A stretch of 6,412 bases of DNA from Candidatus Zhuqueibacterota bacterium (lineage in GTDB: Bacteria > KSB1 > UBA2214), in the NCBI GenBank assembly GCA_022706175.1, contig JAKJDB010000168.1, positions 1-6,412 of the forward strand, written 5' to 3'. The notes beneath the pieces were generated by a model. It was not told the DNA's origin, did no database searches, and saw only the letters and a list, made by a program, of their open reading frames with translations. Below, in pieces: positions 1-6,412 of the stretch. Numbering within the stretch: position 1 is the stretch's first letter; every line of letters starts with the position of its first letter. A program made the translations under genes and the position numbers.

Positions 1-198
1 TTGGCGTACAAAGGGATCGGCGCCTACAAAAAGATGCCGGTCGGCGCTTACACGCTGACGGTGAAGGCAGCGGGCGGCGCCGATGCGCTGACGACCGCCC
101 CGGTCAACGTCGGTGCGGTCACTGAACGCAACACCATTTTCGTGCTGGGCTCCCAAGCCGGCGGCTCGTTGTCGACTTTGGGCGTAAAAGACAATTAA
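1..198 (+). CDS. DUF4397-like domain protein, C-terminal end (5' partial)
   Basis: This is the last 65 codons of a gene whose start lies left of the window; it ends at TAA 196-198. The visible protein has the pattern of the end of a DUF4397 domain: a tyrosine-rich strand (AYKGIGAYKKM), then a P/V-G-x-Y-x-L-x-V strand (PVGAYTLTVKAAGG), a strand with polar tail, and a closing hydrophobic strand ending in a glycine (NTIFVLGSQAGG), followed by a short polar C-terminus. DUF4397 is a beta-sandwich domain of unknown function found, often in tandem, in exported proteins of Bacteroidota and related phyla. The TTG at base 1 is in frame but is most likely an internal leucine codon, because the fragment begins in mid-domain. 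The receptor gene starts 48 bases downstream on the same strand, so co-transcription is plausible. The family call rests on pattern recognition in a short fragment and is moderate; the coding call is stronger. Confidence 0.66.
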   Translation: MAYKGIGAYKKMPVGAYTLTVKAAGGADALTTAPVNVGAVTERNTIFVLGSQAGGSLSTLGVKDN

Positions 199-207
199 CG
201 ATCGAAA

Positions 208-226
208 TACGATGTTCCCCATCGTA
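208..226 (+). other. Short hairpin between the DUF4397 gene and the receptor gene
   Basis: TACGATG (208-214) and CATCGTA (220-226) form a perfect 7-bp stem around the 5-base loop TTCCC. No T-run follows, so it does not look like an intrinsic terminator. It ends 8 bases before the GGAGG of the receptor gene, so it could slightly affect translation start or mRNA decay. A 7-bp inverted repeat can also occur by chance. Confidence 0.35.
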
Positions 227-234
227 GTAAAGAC

Positions 235-239
235 GGAGG
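235..239 (+). promoter_or_regulatory. Ribosome binding site of the TonB-dependent receptor
   Basis: GGAGG lies 7 bases before the ATG at 247. This strong Shine-Dalgarno match fixes the start, which is also supported by the signal peptide beginning directly at that ATG. Confidence 0.85.
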
Positions 240-246
240 CTATTCT

Positions 247-3219
247 ATGAAATTTAAATTCGCATTCGCCCTCATCTGCACCCTGCTTTTGCCTGCTTTG
301 TTGTTTGGAGCAGACACCGGTAAAATTACCGGCAAGGTAGTCGATAAGGAGACCGGCGAAGGATTACCCGGCGCGAACATTCTGATTGTGGGCACCTCCA
401 TGGGTGCGGCTACGGATATCAACGGCGGCTACCTGATGCTCAACGTTCCGCCCGGAATCTATACGCTTCGCGCTTCATTCGTCGGTTACAGCTCGGTGAC
501 CATCGAAAACATTCGCGTCAACGCCGACTTGACCACTGACACGAATTTTAAACTCCCCAGCCAGGCCCTGGATGCCGGTGATGTCACCATCATTGCCGAA
601 CGTCCGCTGGTGAACAAAAACGCCACCAACGCGGTGCGTATCGCGCGGTTGGAGGATTATAAAAACATTCCGACGCGCAGCGTCAATTCCATCATCTCCC
701 TGCAGCCCGGTGTGGTTGTAAAAGACGGCAACATCTACATCCGCGGTGGCCGTACCGAAGAGATCGGTTACATCCTTGAAGGCGCCAGCACCCGTGACAT
801 CATTGGCGGAACCAATCTGGCGACGATCATCCCTGAAGCCTTGGAAGAGTTCCAGGTGCAGGCCGGCGGTTATAACGCAGAGTTCGGCGGCGCCAACGCC
901 GGCATCATCCGCTCCACCCTGCGTTCCGGAACTTCTGATTATCGTCTCACCCTGCAGGGCGAGACCGACAATTTCGCCAAACCAGGAGAGACTTTTCTCG
1001 GCACCAACTCTTGGGGTTATAGCGATTACACCATAACCGCTTCCGGTCCGGTGCCCATGACCAACAACAAGCTGAAATTTTTCCTGGCCGGCCAGAACAC
1101 CTTTTGGGCTGACGACGATCCCCGTTTCTGGAAGGGATTTGAATTTAATCACGCTCCGACCGTCGTCGATGCCAATAACTTTCCATTGGTGACCACGACC
1201 TACAACGAAATTATCCCACAGCTGAAGACCATTGATAATCATGTCTTTGAGAACAACAGCAATACCTACAATGGCGCCGGAACGCTGGTCTATGACGCGT
1301 CCAAGTTTCGCGTGCGCCTTGCGAGCAATCTTTCGTATACCAAGCGGCAGAACGGCGCCTACTTGGCGGATATCCTCAACAAGGATCGTACCGGCCTGGA
1401 GGAATTCAGCTCCGGTCTCTATACCGCCAAGGTGACCCATATCATCAATCCGCGCACCTATCACGAAATCAGTTTTGACTTTTTCGATCGCCGCTACAAG
1501 ACCTATGATAACGTTTTCGGCGAAGACATTTATTCTTACGGCGACAGCGTCGCCAATGCCGCCAAGGGAATCAAATATCTGAGATGGGCCACCGCCAATG
1601 TTACCAATGATATTGACATCTACGGTTTCAATTTTAACGATCCCGGCTCACCGGATGGATACAGCAAGTCGAAGCGCAATTACATCGGCGGCAAATATGA
1701 CTTTACCACCCAGTACAAGAACCATGAGATCAAGTTTGGCGCTGATGCACAGCGCTGGACCTACCGCACCTGGAGTGCCCAGCCCTTCGGCATGTTCACC
1801 AACCGGTTGAACAATCCCGATCTCTACGCCGGCGCACTTGCAGGTGATCTCACCAAATACGGCGCTTTGATGGTCTCTACGGGTCAGACCGGTATTGGTT
1901 ACGACATGTGGGGCAACGAGATCGATGAAAACATCAATGGCATCGACGGCCCGAAACATCCTGTATATGGCGCTGCGTATATCCAGGATAAGTTTGAAGC
2001 CAAACAGCTGGTGATCAATGCCGGCGTGCGCTTTGATTACATCGACAACGACGATTTCAGCTTTGCCGATATGGCCAATCCGGCCTGGGATCAGGCCAAA
2101 CACACCCTGATCGCCGATGAGGTGGTGCAAAAAGAGCCGGGCATCTATGTCAGCCCGCGTTTAGGCCTGGCTTTCCCAGCCACGGACAAAACGGTTTTTC
2201 ACGTGCAGTACGGCAAATTTGTCCAAGCGCCGAGATTGGATCAAATCTATTTTAACATGCGATGGTATGATATGCTTTTCCAGGGTGGCAACTTTTTTAC
2301 CACGCCTCCGGGATTTGGTCTAGAGCCGATGATCACCACTCAGTATGAAGTCGGCTTCAACCAGCAGTTCGCTGAAGCCGCCTCCTTTGATGTCACGGTT
2401 TTTTACAAGGACATTCAGGACTGGATCACCTCCGGCCGAATTCAGGGCGGTCCCAACGATATCATTGCTTATTATAACATGCTTGAAAACGGCGATTTTG
2501 CCACCACAAAAGGCGTCGAGCTGTCGTTGACTTTGCGACGCACCAGTCGTGTTGCCGCTCAGGTCAATTATACTTACTCCTCCGCCCTTGGCACTGGTTC
2601 GGTCTGGGGATCCTCCTTGGCCGGCACAGAACAGGGCGTGGCTACGCCGACGATCATCAGCCCACTGGATTTCAGCCGTCCGCACGTCGGCTCGGTCAAT
2701 GTGGACTATCGATTCGGCAAAAACGACGGCGGCATCATTCTCAGCCAGCTGGGTTTGAACCTGCTGTTCCAGTTCCAGAGCGGCCATCCCTACACCCTGC
2801 GTGAAGGCGCTCCCGGACAGCAGGACGCCAGCGTCGGTGGAGAACTCTCCGATACCCGCAACCGCAATCCGCTCGAGGCGGTCAACAGCTCGATGACGCC
2901 GTGGAACTATACCCTTGATCTGCGAGTGGACAAGACCGTCGATTTGGGACCGCTGGATGCCAATTTCTACATTTATGCGATGAACCTCACCAACAAGAAA
3001 AATGTCGCCAACGTTTTTATGCGCACCGGCAATGCATGGGATGATGGGTATAAAGCCAATACGCAAATCAGCGCCTCTACTGCAGCGGCCAATGGCGGCG
3101 AGCTGTTCTGGAGAATGTATGATGCCATCAACCTCAACGGCAACGGCAGCAACTCCCAGTCCGGCCGTCTGCTGGGCACGCCGCGTCAGGTTCGCGCCGG
3201 CATTCGTCTGGAATTTTAA
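247..3219 (+). CDS. TonB-dependent outer-membrane receptor with carboxypeptidase-regulatory-like N-terminal domain
   Basis: This complete 990-residue protein is an outer-membrane active transporter powered by TonB-ExbB-ExbD. Residues 1-22 are a signal peptide (KFK, a hydrophobic core, then FGA before D23). Residues 25-103 are a CarboxypepD_reg-like beta-sandwich (GKITGKVVDKETGEGLPGANI, TDINGGYLMLNVPPGIYTL, FVGY). A possible TonB-box-like strand, DVTIIAERPLV, lies at 112-122. The plug covers about 112-235, with IRGGR at 165-169, the YILEG strand at 175-179 and GGYNAEFGGANAG at 207-219. The 22-stranded barrel fills the rest, with YIQDKF near 578-583, YVSPRLGLAF from 634, YGKFVQAPRLDQIYF and LEPMITTQYEVGF from 692. 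It ends in the aromatic RLEF typical of barrel C-termini. The length is usual for this group. There is no STN domain and no adjacent SusD, so a glycan-importing SusC role is not supported; the ligand is unknown. The family call is very secure. Confidence 0.96.
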   Translation: MKFKFAFALICTLLLPALLFGADTGKITGKVVDKETGEGLPGANILIVGTSMGAATDINGGYLMLNVPPGIYTLRASFVGYSSVTIENIRVNADLTTDTNFKLPSQALDAGDVTIIAERPLVNKNATNAVRIARLEDYKNIPTRSVNSIISLQPGVVVKDGNIYIRGGRTEEIGYILEGASTRDIIGGTNLATIIPEALEEFQVQAGGYNAEFGGANAGIIRSTLRSGTSDYRLTLQGETDNFAKPGETFLGTNSWGYSDYTITASGPVPMTNNKLKFFLAGQNTFWADDDPRFWKGFEFNHAPTVVDANNFPLVTTTYNEIIPQLKTIDNHVFENNSNTYNGAGTLVYDASKFRVRLASNLSYTKRQNGAYLADILNKDRTGLEEFSSGLYTAKVTHIINPRTYHEISFDFFDRRYKTYDNVFGEDIYSYGDSVANAAKGIKYLRWATANVTNDIDIYGFNFNDPGSPDGYSKSKRNYIGGKYDFTTQYKNHEIKFGADAQRWTYRTWSAQPFGMFTNRLNNPDLYAGALAGDLTKYGALMVSTGQTGIGYDMWGNEIDENINGIDGPKHPVYGAAYIQDKFEAKQLVINAGVRFDYIDNDDFSFADMANPAWDQAKHTLIADEVVQKEPGIYVSPRLGLAFPATDKTVFHVQYGKFVQAPRLDQIYFNMRWYDMLFQGGNFFTTPPGFGLEPMITTQYEVGFNQQFAEAASFDVTVFYKDIQDWITSGRIQGGPNDIIAYYNMLENGDFATTKGVELSLTLRRTSRVAAQVNYTYSSALGTGSVWGSSLAGTEQGVATPTIISPLDFSRPHVGSVNVDYRFGKNDGGIILSQLGLNLLFQFQSGHPYTLREGAPGQQDASVGGELSDTRNRNPLEAVNSSMTPWNYTLDLRVDKTVDLGPLDANFYIYAMNLTNKKNVANVFMRTGNAWDDGYKANTQISASTAAANGGELFWRMYDAINLNGNGSNSQSGRLLGTPRQVRAGIRLEF

Positions 3220-3230
3220 TTCTTTCATCT

Positions 3231-3324
3231 GGAGGAATTGAGATTCGATCTGCAGGTGCTTAAACCGGGCATTCAGCCCGGTTTAAGCAAAAGCACTAGT
3301 ATGAAGCGGATAAGACCCATCTAA
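3231..3324 (+). other. Orphan Shine-Dalgarno-like GGAGG with possible tiny leader frame
   Basis: GGAGGAA at 3231-3237 follows the receptor stop by 11 bases but has no ATG or GTG at a normal distance. A frame opened by TTG at 3238 (spacing only 2 bases, too short) would run 28 codons to TAA 3322-3324 and pass through the hairpin at 3257-3289; it would include an internal ATG at 3301 with 7 codons (MKRIRPI). The peptide resembles nothing I recognise. It may be a decayed gene start, a leader peptide or chance. Confidence 0.18.
3257..3289 (+). other. Perfect 14-bp intergenic hairpin, non-canonical terminator or processing element
   Basis: TGCTTAAACCGGGC (3257-3270) and GCCCGGTTTAAGCA (3276-3289) are exact reverse complements with the loop ATTCA. 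The inner half is GC-rich and the outer half AT-rich. No T-run follows on the + strand (AAAGCAC comes next), and none is evident on the - strand beyond the left arm, so it is not a textbook Rho-independent terminator. It lies 37 bases after the receptor stop and 61 bases before the next start. It could terminate weakly, protect the 3' end of the receptor mRNA from exonucleases, or set the ratio between the two genes. It exceeds what chance is likely to give in a 131-base gap. Confidence 0.72.
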
Positions 3325-3339
3325 AGAAATCGTACTTAC

Positions 3340-3344
3340 GGAGG
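3340..3344 (+). promoter_or_regulatory. Ribosome binding site of the large secreted protein
   Basis: GGAGG (followed by T) sits 6 bases before the ATG at 3351. It supports this start over the upstream ATG at 3301, which lacks such a site and leads to a stop after 7 codons. Confidence 0.85.
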
Positions 3345-3350
3345 TCACGA

Positions 3351-6300
3351 ATGAAAAAATTAGTAATCCTTCTTCTCATCCTCAGCGTTTGCTGGTTCGT
3401 CCAAATCGAACCCAGCTATGCGAAGATGGAGGGGAAAAATTTGCCGGCTGCGCGATTAAACAAAGCCAGTGCGGATTATATGTTGAGAACGCTGGTGAAC
3501 ATCGGCAATGTGAGCATGTGGATCTGGGCGGATGGTACATCGGCCAACATGCCCAATGGCAACTCGGGTTTGTTCTATCCACGCGGCAGCTCTCCTTCAA
3601 CCGCTGTCATCTTTCAGGATGGCTTTATCTTTGGCGGCGTGGTCAATGATGGCATCGAGCCGGCGATCCGAGTGGGCGGCCAGGCTTATAATATCGGTAC
3701 TGTACCCGGCGCGATCGTTTCCAAAGGCGTTGGCGAAGATGTCAACGACAATGCCAAGGTCAATCGCATCTGGCGTGTTCGCAGGGATTTCGCCACGCTG
3801 ACCGATAATGATTTGCGACTCGATGCCGCTGAAATCAACAGCATTAATGCGGCAAGTGTTACTGCCGGCCAGATCGCTCAATTACGCGCAACCTACAAGG
3901 CCGACTGGATGGATTGGCCGACTTATAAGGGTGCGCCGTTCTATGATGCCAACGGCGACGGCGTATATACGCCCCAATTCAATGCAGACGGTACGCCCAT
4001 GCTCTATCCGCAGGCGGATGAGCCCGGCTATGCCAACGGCGACCAGGTGGTCTGGCTATGTGTAAACGACCTCGATGCTTCGGCGACGGAAGGCCTATAT
4101 GGTTCACCGCCGGTCGGCGTAGAACTGCAGGTTACTCTGTGGGCTTATAAACGCGCTGATGCCATGGGTAACATTATTTTCAAGCAATTTCGGATGATCT
4201 ACAAAGGCCGGGCTGAGACGCCGGCGAATTCCACCATCACTGATCTGTATGTCTGCCAATGGTCGGATCCGGATAACGGTGAGGCCGGCGACGATTTCTG
4301 CGGCTGCGATACCACCCTCAGCCTCGGCTATGTCTATAACGCGGCCGCCTCAGATCCTACCTTCGCTGCGGCCGGCTATCAGCCGGCTGCCGGTGGCTAT
4401 GACTTTTTCGCCGGCCCAATGGTTCCTTCCGACAATCCGGCTGATGAAGGCATTTTCGGCCTGAAGAAACGCGCTGGATTTAAGAACCTCGGCATGAGCT
4501 CGTTCGCCTTTTTCGCTGCCGGTCAGACCGATGCGGATCCAGATCAACGTAATTATAACGGCACGATGCAGTGGTGGAACCTGCTGCGCGGCTATAAACC
4601 ACGTCCGCAGTATCCCGAAGGCACTCCATGGACCAACCCGCAAACCGGCGAAAGAACCATGTTCCGCGTTCCCGGCGATCCGGTAACCGGTACAGGCTGG
4701 GTCGATGAGAACGCCGGCGACCGCCGTATTTTGATGGTTTCCGGCCCAACCGAAATCTCCTTTGGCGACACCGTCGAGACCGTTGTGGCCGTAGCCGGCG
4801 CCATGGGCTCCGACCGCCTCTCTTCGGTCTCGGTGCTCAAGTTCTATGATCGGTTCGCTCAGAATGCATTTGATGTGCTCTTTGAGCTCCCCAGCGCTCC
4901 GCCAAAGCCGTCCGTTCAAGCTACAGAGTTGGATCAAAAGATCCTGTTGAATTGGGGTGTTGATCCGACTGCTGTTGCTAGCGTTGAGAGATTTAACGAC
5001 AAGGGTTATGCGTTCGAAGGATATAATATCTATCAGCTGCCCAATGCAGGCGCGACCTCTTCGCAGGGAATCAAGCTGGCGACCTATGATTTGGCCAATG
5101 GCGTGACCACCATTGTGCAAGAATCGTTCGATGCCAACTCAGGCCTAGTGCTCTCATTGCCGGCCCAAATCGGCAAGGATACCGGAATTCAGCGGACCCT
5201 GACCATCAGCAATGACCGGTTCCGTGACATGCCGTTGGCCAATGGGCGCACTTATTATTTTGGTATTACGGCCTATAGCTACAACGGCACGCCGGGATTG
5301 ACCACCACCACCCTGGAAAGCCCGTTGACCGTTGTCCAGGTCATTCCGCAGACGCCCAAACCGGGTGTACGGCTTACTACAGAGAATGGCGCCATGTTGA
5401 ACGTAACCCACTCCAGCGGAGTGAGCGAGGGCGTTGTGACCGCTGAGGTCATTGACAACACCCGCCTGACCGGGCATGAATACAAGGTGACCTTCCGCGA
5501 TGTCGACGGCGCCAGCGTCTGGGATCTTACCGACGTCACCACCGGTACGGTCAAACTCTCCGGCCAGACCAACCAGAGCGGCGATGATGATTATCTGATC
5601 GTCGACGGCGTTCAGGTCAAGGTGTCGGGTCCGACCACCGCCGGTCTGAAGGATAATGGCTACAACTATGTACCTGCAGCCAACCGTTTTCTAACCGCCT
5701 TTAACGATGCCAGCGGCGCCGCTCCGCTATGGCACATGGAGGGATGGGCAGGACTTTTCGGCTGGGCTGAAAATTTCTTCGGTACCGGCCTGCCGGCCAC
5801 AGGCTGCAAGAACGTCGAGATCCGTTTTGCCGCGTGCGATGAGTTCGGCGTACCGACGGACATGAACGATCCCAACGTCTCCATGGCGTACCGCTATATG
5901 CGCGGTGTCGGCCCCACTTCCACCCCGGCCAAGCCGGAATTCGCGCCCTTTATCATCAACAAGGCGGGTGGATATCCCTATCAGGACATGCGTCCGGTCT
6001 GTTTTGCCGCCTATGATATGGAAAGCAATCCGCCGCGTCGACTCAACGTCGGTTTCAACGAAAACAACACCGCGACCGGTCTGGTCAACGGCGCCTGGAT
6101 GCCTGGCCGCTATGACACCGAGGGTGGTATGAACGCTACGCGCGAATTCATGTTCATCTTCGCCAGCGACTATTCTACCACGCCGCAGGAGATGTACACG
6201 GCCAACGACATGCTGAACGGCGTGTACAACACCGATCTGATGTACGTCGGCGTCCCCAGCCGCCGCGGCGCCCGGCTCCCTCAGGCCGGCGACAAGGTCA

Positions 6301-6412
6301 TTCTGGAAGCCAACCATTTCAACACGCCGCAGGATGAATTCACCTTCAGCACCGTGGCGCCGACGAATCAGTTGACCGATGCGGTGGTGGATGTGGAAAA
6401 GATCAACGTTTT
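3351..6412 (+). CDS. Very large secreted multidomain protein with fibronectin-III-like module (3' partial)
   Basis: The frame is open for 1020 codons and leaves the window after TT of codon 1021. Residues 1-24 are a Sec signal peptide (MKKL, a hydrophobic core, SYA before K25); LSVC at 11-14 is a poor lipobox. An N-terminal block (NIGNVSMWIWADGTS, YPRGSS, VIFQDGFIFGG) precedes DWMDWP (185-190), a calcium-loop-like DANGDGVY (199-206), DQVVWLCVNDLD (231-242), VGVELQVTLWAY (255-266) and YVCQWSDPDNG with DDFCGCDTTLSLGYVYN (300-330). Next come MQWWN (406-410) and RRILMVSGPTEISFGDTVETVVAVAG (from 458), then a fibronectin-III-like module at about 516-645 (PPKPSV, KILLNWG, EGYNIYQ, RTYYFGITAYS). A further beta-rich region has LTGHEYKVTF (706-715) and VDGVQVKV (from 751). 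From memory, this block order recurs in large uncharacterised exported proteins of Ignavibacteria, Calditrichota and KSB1. Its function is unknown: surface structure, adhesion or ligand capture are possible. No catalytic motif is visible. Confidence 0.9.
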   Translation, partial: MKKLVILLLILSVCWFVQIEPSYAKMEGKNLPAARLNKASADYMLRTLVNIGNVSMWIWADGTSANMPNGNSGLFYPRGSSPSTAVIFQDGFIFGGVVNDGIEPAIRVGGQAYNIGTVPGAIVSKGVGEDVNDNAKVNRIWRVRRDFATLTDNDLRLDAAEINSINAASVTAGQIAQLRATYKADWMDWPTYKGAPFYDANGDGVYTPQFNADGTPMLYPQADEPGYANGDQVVWLCVNDLDASATEGLYGSPPVGVELQVTLWAYKRADAMGNIIFKQFRMIYKGRAETPANSTITDLYVCQWSDPDNGEAGDDFCGCDTTLSLGYVYNAAASDPTFAAAGYQPAAGGYDFFAGPMVPSDNPADEGIFGLKKRAGFKNLGMSSFAFFAAGQTDADPDQRNYNGTMQWWNLLRGYKPRPQYPEGTPWTNPQTGERTMFRVPGDPVTGTGWVDENAGDRRILMVSGPTEISFGDTVETVVAVAGAMGSDRLSSVSVLKFYDRFAQNAFDVLFELPSAPPKPSVQATELDQKILLNWGVDPTAVASVERFNDKGYAFEGYNIYQLPNAGATSSQGIKLATYDLANGVTTIVQESFDANSGLVLSLPAQIGKDTGIQRTLTISNDRFRDMPLANGRTYYFGITAYSYNGTPGLTTTTLESPLTVVQVIPQTPKPGVRLTTENGAMLNVTHSSGVSEGVVTAEVIDNTRLTGHEYKVTFRDVDGASVWDLTDVTTGTVKLSGQTNQSGDDDYLIVDGVQVKVSGPTTAGLKDNGYNYVPAANRFLTAFNDASGAAPLWHMEGWAGLFGWAENFFGTGLPATGCKNVEIRFAACDEFGVPTDMNDPNVSMAYRYMRGVGPTSTPAKPEFAPFIINKAGGYPYQDMRPVCFAAYDMESNPPRRLNVGFNENNTATGLVNGAWMPGRYDTEGGMNATREFMFIFASDYSTTPQEMYTANDMLNGVYNTDLMYVGVPSRRGARLPQAGDKVILEANHFNTPQDEFTFSTVAPTNQLTDAVVDVEKINV
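3945..3968 (+). other. Calcium-loop-like motif DANGDGVY within the large protein
   Basis: Codons 199-206 encode D-A-N-G-D-G-V-Y, the DxNxDGxx spacing of EF-hand, dockerin and thrombospondin-type calcium loops. An acidic stretch upstream (LTDNDLRLDAAEIN) has the look of a dockerin-like linker. In proteins of this type the loop is often seen as DxNxNGxY. Calcium binding is inferred from the motif alone. Confidence 0.5.

Noticed and set aside
1..3. TTG at base 1 as a true start of a 65-residue protein
   Set aside because: The fragment starts in mid-domain with no signal peptide and no visible upstream site; it is more likely an internal leucine codon.
475..1464. 329-codon open frame on the - strand inside the receptor gene
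   Set aside because: It lies wholly antisense to a confidently identified receptor, lacks recognisable domains and has the composition expected of a shadow of GC-biased codons.
2320..3228. 302-codon open frame on the - strand over the receptor 3' end
   Set aside because: Antisense shadow of the barrel-coding region; no domain pattern or credible gene context.
3257..3300. Standard Rho-independent terminator
   Set aside because: The stem is strong but no T-run follows on either strand, so it is reported as a non-canonical hairpin instead.
3282..3304. Sigma-70-like promoter (TTTAAG and TATGAA) before the large-protein gene
   Set aside because: The boxes are only 11 bases apart instead of about 17, and both are weak matches.
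3351..3425. Lipoprotein signal (LSVC) in the large protein
   Set aside because: Valine before the cysteine is a poor lipobox position, and a good signal peptidase I site (SYA before K25) follows.
4350..5120. 256-codon open frame on the - strand, with another of 196 codons at 5727-6317
   Set aside because: Both are antisense to the uninterrupted large-protein frame, which carries the signal peptide, ribosome binding site and recognisable motifs.
3351..6412. SusD-like partner of the receptor
   Set aside because: No lipoprotein signal, no helical TPR-like SusD pattern; the protein is beta-rich and far larger than SusD.

Overview
The window reads as an ordinary protein-coding stretch of a Gram-negative (outer-membrane) bacterium. 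All genes run on the + strand in a compact layout: the 3' end of a DUF4397-type protein gene (1-198), a complete TonB-dependent outer-membrane receptor (247-3219), and a very large secreted multidomain protein whose gene starts at 3351 and runs off the right edge. The receptor type (carboxypeptidase-D-regulatory-like N-terminal domain fused to plug and barrel) and the style of the large protein (N-terminal signal peptide, conserved D/W/C-rich blocks, a fibronectin-III-like module, a probable truncated C-terminal sorting region) are familiar from the Bacteroidota/Ignavibacteria/Calditrichota/KSB1 side of the bacterial tree. Marine or sediment metagenome lineages such as KSB1 or Calditrichota are my best guess. 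This placement is an inference from protein style, not from a marker gene.

Layout: 1-198 is the tail of a DUF4397 protein. 199-246 is a 48-base gap with a 7-bp hairpin and a strong GGAGG ribosome binding site. 247-3219 is the 990-residue receptor. 3220-3350 is a 131-base gap holding an orphan Shine-Dalgarno-like GGAGG, a perfect 14-bp hairpin with a 5-base loop but no T-tract, and the GGAGG of the next gene. 3351-6412 is one uninterrupted reading frame of 1020 complete codons with no stop.

How they may work together: the receptor should sit in the outer membrane and import (or, less conventionally, help handle) a bulky ligand using TonB energy. The large protein is exported and probably displayed on or released from the cell surface. 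No SusD-like lipoprotein follows the receptor, so this is not a standard SusC/SusD pair. The large protein occupies the slot where SusD would be, but its architecture is unrelated. Whether the two form a functional pair is unproven. I saw no RNA genes, mobile elements, CRISPR arrays or defence genes.
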